The notes below the pieces were generated by a model. That model did not search any database. It saw only the letters and a program-made list of their open reading frames with translations, and was not told the DNA's origin. From assembly GCA_050176585.1 (NCBI GenBank), contig JBFXHX010000080.1:1-9285 (forward strand): DNA of 9,285 bases, in the 5' to 3' direction. Of the stretch, positions 1 to 6,345 are shown piece after piece. The translations under genes were made by a program, and so were the position numbers. Origin of the DNA: CAYYWP01 sp050176585. GTDB taxonomy: Bacteria > Desulfobacterota > Binatia > HRBIN30 > CADEER01. Each line of letters starts with the position of its first letter. The first letter of the stretch is position 1.

Positions 1-78
1 GAGGCTGCCGACGATCCGAGTGATCGGGTCCCAATTCCATTCGACCAGGCCGTTGGTCGTCTGGGTTGCTGCTGCCAT
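1..78 (-). CDS. hhyL: [NiFe] hydrogenase large subunit, group 1h type (N-terminal 26 residues only)
   Basis: This is the 5' end of the catalytic large subunit, which would carry the NiFe(CN)2CO site and oxidise H2; the rest lies beyond the left edge. The ATG is at 78. It is preceded by a near-perfect Shine-Dalgarno, GAAAGGAGGT on the minus strand (87-96), with 8 bases of spacing. The translated start ends in WDPITRIVGSL. This corresponds to the DPxTRIxGHL signature of [NiFe] large subunits, but with Val in place of the usual Glu and Ser in place of His, as I recall for group 1h proteins. It starts 54 bases after the stop of the adjacent small subunit gene on the same strand, the usual small-then-large order, so the two are almost certainly co-transcribed. 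The identity rests on this short motif and on the context. The C-terminal Cys motif and maturation site cannot be seen. Confidence 0.85.
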   Translation of the reverse strand, partial: MAAATQTTNGLVEWNWDPITRIVGSL

Positions 79-132
79 TGCGCGAGACCTCCTTTCGAGC
101 TCGGCTCGGTAGCGCTTGAATCGCCAAACGGC

Positions 133-1167
<1,035 letters not shown>

Positions 1168-1496
1168 GGTCGCGTTCTCCTTCCACTATCTCACCTCGGC
1201 CGTGGGCTCTGCCCTAGATGAGACATTGCTGGGCGTCGCAGTTGCATGCGATCGCCGGCCGGAGCCCGGTCTTCAGAGCATCCCCCATGCCACGGAGCAC
1301 TCCGCGCCGTGCGCATTTGAAGGCCCGTTCGGCGCACCCGTACGCGCTCCGCCGAAGCGTGTGCCGGGCGGAGGGCTCGCGACACCGCGCGACGCGCCTT
1401 CCTCGGTCGCGTGAGCCGCTTGAGGCAGCGGGTTAGGTTCCAACCGCAGCAGCGCCGGCCAGCGTGGGGAGGTGCACCGGGCGTCTTGGGCAGATC

Positions 1497-1508
1497 CGGC
1501 GCGCGCCG
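1497..1508. repeat. 12-bp perfect palindrome CGGCGCGCGCCG
   Basis: CGGCGC/GCGCCG is perfectly self-complementary and lies about 330 bases upstream of hhyS and 190 upstream of the fusion gene. It is pure GC and of low complexity, so it may be chance in GC-rich DNA. It is listed because two further 12-bp palindromes occur within 230 bases. Confidence 0.3.
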
Positions 1509-1524
1509 ACCGGCTGCTCATAGG

Positions 1525-1546
1525 TGTCGCGAAGTGTCGCGCGACA
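1525..1546. promoter_or_regulatory. Candidate operator: TGTCGCG repeat plus palindrome TGTCGCGCGACA
   Basis: TGTCGCG at 1525-1531 is repeated 3 bases later at 1535-1541, where it is the left half of the perfect 12-bp palindrome TGTCGCGCGACA (1535-1546). The outer arms 1525-1531 and 1540-1546 can also pair around an 8-base loop. Overlapping direct and inverted copies of one heptamer in a divergent promoter region are typical of a protein-binding site. The complementary heptamer also appears at 1378-1384. No regulator can be assigned. Confidence 0.35.
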
Positions 1547-1698
1547 GGTGGGTGTCGGGCGTACCCTCGCTGGGCCCAGATCGCGCTGTTGGTCGGCGCG
1601 CCCTTGTGACTGTTCAGGTGGGCGGACTGGTATCGGCCTCGCTTGGGCAGGTCGACAGCCTTCTTCTGCGCCGCGGCGGGGCGGCGTGACACCACGCG

Positions 1699-4038
1699 AT
1701 GTCGGGAGAGGTAGTGAGCGCTCACCAAATAGGCACCGAGCCCGGGACGCGGGCGTCGGCAGGGAAGCGCCAGGCGTTCGACGCGCTGCACATACTCTGG
1801 ATCACCGCGGGCCTGGGTTGTGATGGCGACACGATAGCCGTGACCGGTGCGACTCAGCCGAGCCTCGAGGAGGTGCTGATGGGAGGGATACCGGGCGTGC
1901 CCTCGGTGACCCTCTTCAATCAATTCCTGGCATATGAGAGCGGGGATGATTTCTTGCGGCCGTTTCACCTCGCGGCGGCAGGGCGACTGGGCGCGTTCAT
2001 CCTGGTGATTGAAGGCTCAATCCCAGACGAGAGCATCAAGCGCGAAGGGTATTGGGCGGCAATGGGCACGGACGCGTCCACGGGACAGCCGATCACCACC
2101 TGCGAGTGGGTGGATCGGTTGGCGCCCCGCGCTTGGGCGGTGGTGGCGGCGGGAACCTGTGCCACCTACGGCGGCATCCACGCGATGGCGGGCAATCCGA
2201 CCGGCGCAATGGGCGTGCCCGATTACCTGGGCTGGAATTGGCGATCGGCTGCGGGCGTTCCGGTAGTCTGCGTACCGGGTTGTCCGGTGCAGCCGGACAA
2301 CTTCATGGGCGCGCTGCTCTATTTGCTGCACCAAGCCGGCGGCTGCGCGCCGATGATTCCACTCGACGATTGCCTACGGCCGCGTTGGCTTTTCGACCAG
2401 ACCGTACACGAAGGTTGTGATCGCGCCGGATACTACGAACAGGGGGACTTCGGCGCGGTCTACGGGTCGCCGAAGTGCATCGTAAAACTGGGTTGCTGGG
2501 GCCCGGTGGTCCGCTGCAACGTGGGCAAGCGCGGTTGGATGAACGGCGTCGGCGGCTGTCCGAACGTGGGCGGCATCTGCATCGGGTGCACGATGCCCGG
2601 GTTCCCGGACAAGTTCATGCCCTTCATGGAAGAGCCACCGGGCGCCAAATTGTCTTCGGCGGCGGTACAGATGTACGGGCGCAGCGTGCGCGCACTGCGC
2701 AATTTTACCATGGGCTCGCTAGACCAGGAACCGCAATGGCGCGGGCGGCGAGCGAGCGAGGATCGGCCGCCATCCGGCGCGTCTGTGATGCGTGCGGGCG
2801 GCGTGGATGCGGTCGAAAACGAGCAACAGCGAACGCGAGTGTCGGCGGGTGGGGCCGCAGCCGCTGAGAGCGCCCGTACGGGCTGGCGCGAGCCGGAGGA
2901 AATCCTGCGCGAGATGGCGCAGCTTTTTTCGCGGCCAGTGACAGAAGCTGCGCCGCCGTTGTCGGCTTCGGAGGCGAGGGAAGAGAAGGGGATGCGCGCG
3001 TCCGAAGGCGGTGCGGACGCCCGTTATCGCTCGCTCGTCGAGCAGATTCCAGCCGTGACCTTCACCGCCGCACTTTCCGGTGATGAGATCGAATTTTACG
3101 TCAGCCCGCACATCGAGGCCCTGCTCGGGTTTTCGCAGCAGGAATGGTTGAGCGATCCGTTCCTCTGGTACAAACAGCTTCACGCCGACGATCGCGAGCT
3201 CTGTAACCGAGAATTCGCCCGTGGCTGCCGGACCCGCGGCCCGTTCCGCGCCGAGTTTCGGGCGCTCACCCGCGCCGGCGAGGTCGTATGGGTGCGCGGC
3301 GAGGCGCGAGTGGTGCGTGACGACGCCGGGCACCCGCTGTTCATCCAGGGCGTAGCGTACGACATCACCGAGTCGAAGCGCGCGGAAGAGGCGTTGCGAG
3401 CCACGGCGGAGCAGATCAAAGCGTCGCTCGCCGAAAAGGAGGTGCTGCTCCGCGAGATCCATCACCGGGTGAAGAACAACCTGCAGGTGATATCGAGCCT
3501 CCTGAAGCTGCAGTCGAGCCATGTCGAGGACCGCGCCGCGCTGGAGCTCTTCAACGACAGCCGCCATCGCATCCAGTCCATGGCACTCGTGCACGAGAAG
3601 CTCTATCAGTCGCGCAATCTCTCGCGCGTCGACTTCGGCGATTACGTCCAAAACCTGACCGCGTTGCTGTTCCGGTCATATGGCGCGCGCGTAGCCTCGA
3701 TTGAGCTCGAGATCATCGTCGGCCACCTGTTCTTGAGTATCGACACCGCGGTGCCGCTCGGTCTCATCATCAACGAGCTCGTCTCGAACTGCATAAAGTA
3801 TGCGTTTCCCGGCGGTCGGCGCGGACGGGTGCGGTTGGAGCTGAAACCGTGCGCGGACGAAGGGCGAGCGGAGGTGCTCGTCGCCGATGACGGCGTGGGC
3901 TTCCCGGCCGACATCGACTTTCGCGAGACCGAAACCCTCGGCATGCAGCTCGTGCGCGCCTTGACGCACCAGATCGGCGGGTCCGTCGAGCTGCGATGCG
4001 ACGGCGGCACAGAGTTCAGCATCCGCTTTCCCGGGTGA
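1699..4038 (+). CDS. Group 1h [NiFe] hydrogenase small subunit fused to a PAS-HisKA_2-HATPase_c sensor histidine kinase
   Basis: This 779-residue protein has four parts. Residues 28-348 are a complete hydrogenase small subunit, clearly paralogous to the divergent hhyS product, with all ligands: proximal C41, D44, C154, C195; distal H237, C240, C260, C266; medial C273, C287, C294, C297. Residues 350-440 are a low-complexity Ala/Arg/Glu-rich linker. Residues 442-560 are a PAS domain ending in the PAC-like GVAYDITESK. Residues 560-582 are a likely coiled-coil connector. Residues 583-660 are HisKA_2 with the HHRVKNNLQ box (phosphoacceptor probably H589). Residues 680-779 are HATPase_c, with N692/N697 (N box), DDGVGFP at 730-736 (G1) and TLGMQLV at 746-752 (G2). 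No signal peptide or membrane helix is seen, so it is cytoplasmic. The reading frame is continuous across the junction, so the fusion is genuine in this sequence. GTG at 1714, behind GGGAG, is an alternative start. Inferred role: H2 or redox sensing coupled to autophosphorylation, signalling to the regulator 28 bases downstream. Confidence 0.95.
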   Translation: MSGEVVSAHQIGTEPGTRASAGKRQAFDALHILWITAGLGCDGDTIAVTGATQPSLEEVLMGGIPGVPSVTLFNQFLAYESGDDFLRPFHLAAAGRLGAFILVIEGSIPDESIKREGYWAAMGTDASTGQPITTCEWVDRLAPRAWAVVAAGTCATYGGIHAMAGNPTGAMGVPDYLGWNWRSAAGVPVVCVPGCPVQPDNFMGALLYLLHQAGGCAPMIPLDDCLRPRWLFDQTVHEGCDRAGYYEQGDFGAVYGSPKCIVKLGCWGPVVRCNVGKRGWMNGVGGCPNVGGICIGCTMPGFPDKFMPFMEEPPGAKLSSAAVQMYGRSVRALRNFTMGSLDQEPQWRGRRASEDRPPSGASVMRAGGVDAVENEQQRTRVSAGGAAAAESARTGWREPEEILREMAQLFSRPVTEAAPPLSASEAREEKGMRASEGGADARYRSLVEQIPAVTFTAALSGDEIEFYVSPHIEALLGFSQQEWLSDPFLWYKQLHADDRELCNREFARGCRTRGPFRAEFRALTRAGEVVWVRGEARVVRDDAGHPLFIQGVAYDITESKRAEEALRATAEQIKASLAEKEVLLREIHHRVKNNLQVISSLLKLQSSHVEDRAALELFNDSRHRIQSMALVHEKLYQSRNLSRVDFGDYVQNLTALLFRSYGARVASIELEIIVGHLFLSIDTAVPLGLIINELVSNCIKYAFPGGRRGRVRLELKPCADEGRAEVLVADDGVGFPADIDFRETETLGMQLVRALTHQIGGSVELRCDGGTEFSIRFPG
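1714..1725. promoter_or_regulatory. Perfect 12-bp palindrome GTGAGCGCTCAC over the start of the fusion gene
   Basis: GTGAGC/GCTCAC is perfectly symmetric and sits 15 bases after the ATG at 1699. It begins exactly at the alternative GTG start (1714), which has GGGAG five bases upstream. The 12-mer equals the core of the idealised symmetric lac operator; that shows it has operator-like form, not that LacI itself binds. A protein bound here would block transcription or initiation of the kinase gene. If GTG 1714 is the true start, it covers the first four codons. Function is inferred from symmetry and position only. Confidence 0.4.
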
Positions 4039-4066
4039 CGAGGGCGGCGCCCATGGCATCGGCCCG

Positions 4067-4825
4067 ATGACACAGCCGGCCACTATTCTGGTCGTGGAGG
4101 ACCAGGCCATCGTCGCATTGGACATCAAAATGACGTTGACGAGTCTGGGCTACGCGGTACCGGATGTCGCGACCAGCGGCGCCGATGCGATCGGCAAAGT
4201 GGCCGCGCTCCGGCCTGATCTGGTGCTGATGGACATCCACCTGCCGGGCGCAATCGATGGGATCGAAGCGGCGGACGCGATCCGCGAACGGTTCGATGTA
4301 CCTGTGGTGTATGTGACGGCGTATGCGGATCCCGCCACGCTGGAGCGCGCGCGCATCACGGAGCCATACGGCTATGTGCTGAAGCCATTCGAAGACGCGG
4401 AGTTGCGCGCCAGCGTGGAGATGGCGCTCAATCGGCATCACATTTCGCACGAGCTGAAGGAGAGCGAACGCTGGCTCACTGCCACGCTCCGCAGCATTGG
4501 CGATGGCGTCATTGCCGCCGATGGCAACTGGCGGGTGCGCTTCATGAACCCGGTGGCGGAGAGCCTCACCGGCTGGCGTGCGGAGGACGCAATCGGGCGC
4601 GAGCTCGCCGATGTGCTGCGGGTATCGATCACTACGCCACCGCGCCCACTACCCGCGGGGGAGCGGCTCTGCGGCGGCGGTGTGGCCGAAGGCGTCCTCT
4701 TTGCGCTGGGCGGCCGCGAGCTGCCGATCGAAGAGAGTAGCACGACGATCCGCGATGAGCGGGGAAAGGTCGTGGGCTCGGTGATCGCATTTCGCGACAT
4801 CAGCGAGCGGAAACAGCGCGGGTGA
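4067..4825 (+). CDS. Response regulator, REC-PAS, no output domain
   Basis: This 252-residue protein is the likely phosphorylation partner of the fused kinase. Residues 6-120 are a canonical receiver domain: acidic pair E11/D12, phosphoacceptor D56 in LVLMDIHLPG, T84 in YVTAYAD and K106 in VLKPF. Residues 131-248 are a PAS domain (SIGDGVIAADGNWRVRFMN, then a PAC-like IAFRDISERKQ). The protein ends there, with no DNA-binding, diguanylate cyclase, phosphodiesterase or kinase domain. It starts 28 bases after the kinase stop, on the same strand, with only a weak ribosome binding site (GAGG about 23 bases upstream), so translational coupling is plausible. A REC-PAS protein could act by protein-protein contact, as a phosphorelay intermediate, or be the remaining N-terminal part of a longer regulator. 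I see no coding continuation in any frame after the stop. What the PAS domain binds cannot be deduced. Confidence 0.93.
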   Translation: MTQPATILVVEDQAIVALDIKMTLTSLGYAVPDVATSGADAIGKVAALRPDLVLMDIHLPGAIDGIEAADAIRERFDVPVVYVTAYADPATLERARITEPYGYVLKPFEDAELRASVEMALNRHHISHELKESERWLTATLRSIGDGVIAADGNWRVRFMNPVAESLTGWRAEDAIGRELADVLRVSITTPPRPLPAGERLCGGGVAEGVLFALGGRELPIEESSTTIRDERGKVVGSVIAFRDISERKQRG

Positions 4826-5026
4826 TGCGGGCCGCCGGTGTACGGACCAGCGACAGCCTGTCAGGACCGGGAAAGACCGCAGCCCGGTTGCCGCGCGCAC
4901 CACGCGCAGGAGCGCGCCAGCGAAAAAGCGCCAGCGGCCGATGCAGTATCGGTCCGTGGCCAGGATGCTTCTAACGCCCGGCGTTGCCGTCGTCGGATTC
5001 GAGCGTGTCTTCCGGGTCGACCCCGG
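4826..5026. other. Convergent gap after the response regulator
   Basis: There is no recognisable gene on the plus strand here. A 6-bp inverted repeat (ACCGGG 4866-4871, CCCGGT 4883-4888, 11-base loop) follows the regulator by about 40 bases but lacks a T-run, so it is a weak terminator candidate. On the minus strand, 4971-5026 has a GC-rich third-position pattern and may be the detached end of the small ORF at 5027-5179. Confidence 0.35.
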
Positions 5027-5179
5027 TCAGGTCGCGCGGGGTCGACTTGCCGGTCGGTCGCTGTGACTGGCCTTTGGTTCCCGTGTCGACTCGCCCCGAT
5101 TCTTTCCCTTCTTTTTGTCGAACGTGCTCGCCTCTGCGGGTGTCGCTCTGGCCAACGTTGCCGGGTTACCCTTGGTCAT
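5027..5179 (-). CDS. Small hydrophilic protein of unknown function (50 residues, possibly frameshifted)
   Basis: The ORF starts at ATG 5179 with MTKGNPATLARATPAEASTF and ends at 5027. The best evidence that it is real is a strong Shine-Dalgarno, AAGGAGG (minus strand, 5186-5192), six bases before this internal ATG. That argues against the longer start at 5287. The product is rich in Lys, Arg, Ser and Pro, with no membrane segment or known domain; I do not recognise a family. After the 5027 stop the -1 frame stays open to a TAG at 4971-4973 and reads as an acidic tail (PRDLTGVDPEDTLESDDGN) with mostly G or C at third positions. An intact version would be about 69 residues. A one-base loss, for example in the A-run at codons 22-23 (5111-5116), would explain the break. 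It could also be a chance ORF. Confidence 0.45.
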   Translation of the reverse strand: MTKGNPATLARATPAEASTFDKKKGKNRGESTREPKASHSDRPASRPRAT

Positions 5180-5185
5180 CACAAG

Positions 5186-5192
5186 CCTCCTT
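5186..5192 (-). promoter_or_regulatory. Ribosome binding site AAGGAGG for the small ORF
   Basis: AAGGAGG on the minus strand lies six bases before ATG 5179. It is as strong as the site before hhyL and stronger than those of the metabolic operon. It decides the start of the small ORF and is the main reason to call that ORF a gene. Confidence 0.55.
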
Positions 5193-5332
5193 TGTTGTGG
5201 GGCAATCCTGGTCAGCAATCGGCATTCCAGCAGTTCGACGCCTATGGCAATGCAAGGCACGATGTTGCGCGTGGTGCACGATTGCATTTATGACCAGATA
5301 ATACGCCGCGGCGTGCACTGGTTTGTGGCCGC

Positions 5333-5349
5333 CCGCGCCGTGGGCGCGG
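5333..5349 (-). terminator. GC-rich hairpin directly after the MDR oxidoreductase stop codon
   Basis: CCGCGCC (5333-5339) and GGCGCGG (5343-5349) form a 7-bp all-GC stem with a 3-base loop, starting five bases after the stop codon of the oxidoreductase on the minus strand. No U-run follows, so it is not a textbook intrinsic terminator. It may act as an atypical terminator or a 3' mRNA stabiliser for the operon. A perfect palindrome, ACGCCGCGGCGT, lies a little further on at 5303-5314. Confidence 0.35.
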
Positions 5350-5354
5350 AACGC

Positions 5355-6320
5355 TCAGCGGATCCGCAGGACGATCTTGCCCAATACGTGCCCCTGCGCG
5401 AGCCGTTCATGCGCTGCCGCAGCGTCCGCGAGCTTGTAGGCCGCCGCGATCGGGACCTTCAACCGCGCCTCCTCCACGGCGCGGCCCAAACGCTGGAACT
5501 CGCGGACGCCGGGAATCGCATCGTAGGCAATAACCTCGAGCCCGCGCCGCTTCTTCGGCGCGGGCTCGACGCCATTCGGGTAGGCGAGCCGGCCGCCGCG
5601 GCGGAGTGCCTCCACGCACTGGGTCAGTGCATCTCCGTCGGCGAGTGCGAGCACGGCATCTATCCCCCCGGGCGCGAAACTTCGCGCCGCTTCGCCCACG
5701 TCCCCTTGCCGTCCGTCGACGGCCGTATCGGCTCCGAGACGGCGGGCGAATCCGATACCGTCGGCGCCGGAGGCGGTGGCCAGCACGCGCGCACCGCGCA
5801 ATTTCGCGAACTGCACGGCGAGGCTCCCGACGCCGCCGGTTGCGCCGTGGATGATCACGGATTCGCCGCGCTTCAGGCGAAGGGCGTCGTCGATCCCTTG
5901 CAGGGCCGTCAAGCCGGTGGTCGGAATCGCTCCGGCGCGCTCGAGCGTGAGCACGGGCGGGAAGTGCGCAACCTTTTCGCCCGCGACCGCCACGTACTCG
6001 GCATAGAAACCGCCTTTCGGATTGTTGAAGCTATACGAGTAGACGCGGTCGCCGACTGCGAGACGCCGGATGCGCGAGCCCACCGAAGCGGCCAAACCAG
6101 AACCGTCGGTGCCGAGTACGATCGGAAAGCGCGGCCGGCCGCTCGGCCACCAACCCGCACGGATGTCGGCATCCCACGGGCCCACGCCCGCCGTATGGAC
6201 TTTAATCAAGACCTCGGAGGCGTCGACTTCGGGTACGGGCAGCTCGTGTAGCGCCAATACCTCGGGGCCGCCGAAGCGCTCGATCGCTGCCGCGCGCATC
6301 GTCTTCGGGATCGCCGGCAT
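5355..6320 (-). CDS. Zinc-free MDR-family NAD(P)H:quinone oxidoreductase-like protein
   Basis: This 321-residue medium-chain dehydrogenase/reductase is of the quinone-oxidoreductase type. The N-terminal GroES-like domain (about 8-125) contains the family pattern MRAAAIERFGGPEVL and GVGPWDADIRAG. The Rossmann domain (about 126-290) has the nucleotide-binding HGATGGVGSLAVQFAK (158-173). The zinc-ligand cysteines of alcohol dehydrogenases are absent, as expected for this branch. Length is normal. Likely reaction: NADPH-dependent reduction of a quinone or an activated alkene; the substrate is unknown. ATG 6320 has AGGGGAG (minus strand, 6331-6337) ten bases upstream; an internal Met at residue 8 is less likely. 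It follows the aldehyde dehydrogenase stop by 25 bases, so it is probably the last gene of that operon. A 14-bp perfect hairpin lies inside the gene at codons 251-262. Confidence 0.93.
   Translation of the reverse strand: MPAIPKTMRAAAIERFGGPEVLALHELPVPEVDASEVLIKVHTAGVGPWDADIRAGWWPSGRPRFPIVLGTDGSGLAASVGSRIRRLAVGDRVYSYSFNNPKGGFYAEYVAVAGEKVAHFPPVLTLERAGAIPTTGLTALQGIDDALRLKRGESVIIHGATGGVGSLAVQFAKLRGARVLATASGADGIGFARRLGADTAVDGRQGDVGEAARSFAPGGIDAVLALADGDALTQCVEALRRGGRLAYPNGVEPAPKKRRGLEVIAYDAIPGVREFQRLGRAVEEARLKVPIAAAYKLADAAAAHERLAQGHVLGKIVLRIR
5536..5569. repeat. 14-bp perfect inverted repeat (hairpin) inside the MDR gene
   Basis: TCGAGCCCGCGCCG (5536-5549) and CGGCGCGGGCTCGA (5556-5569) are exact reverse complements separated by the 6-base loop CTTCTT. 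On the coding minus strand it spans codons about 251-262, encoding VEPAPKKRRGLE, a basic surface-type stretch. Such a long, almost pure-GC stem is unusual in a coding sequence and would make a very stable mRNA hairpin. Confidence 0.75.
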
Positions 6321-6345
6321 GACGGGCGCGCTCCCCTCGAGCCGT

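Larger units (their letters stand above)
1168..1698. other. Divergent intergenic region between hhyS and the hydrogenase-kinase fusion gene
   Basis: These 531 bases hold no ORF that looks like a real gene: the open frames are GC-rich, low-complexity Arg/Pro/Ala translations with no recognisable motif and no good ribosome binding site. The region must carry both divergent promoters, but I could not place convincing -35/-10 boxes or a clear sigma-54 element. It contains two perfect 12-bp palindromes (1497-1508 and 1535-1546) and several copies of the heptamer TGTCGCG or its complement (1378-1384, 1525-1531, 1535-1541, 1540-1546). A third palindrome lies just inside the downstream gene. The length, unusual for a compact genome, fits a regulated divergent promoter region. 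Confidence 0.6.

Noticed and set aside
1628..1643. Possible sigma-54 promoter (GG, 10 bases, GC) before the fusion gene
   Set aside because: Only the minimal GG/GC spacing and some flanking bases fit; the TTGC part is poor. Such partial matches are common in GC-rich DNA.
1273..1968. Minus-strand ORF of 231 codons spanning the intergenic region and the start of the fusion gene
   Set aside because: It overlaps the conserved start of the fusion gene, has no family motif and has a compositionally biased translation; it is treated as chance.
2719..3651. Minus-strand ORF of 310 codons inside the kinase region
   Set aside because: It is antisense to a protein with clear PAS, HisKA_2 and linker sequence, and its own translation has no recognisable domain.
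5115..6251. Plus-strand ORF of 378 codons across the small ORF and the MDR gene
   Set aside because: It is antisense to the well-supported oxidoreductase (HGATGGVGS motif) and its translation shows no domain.
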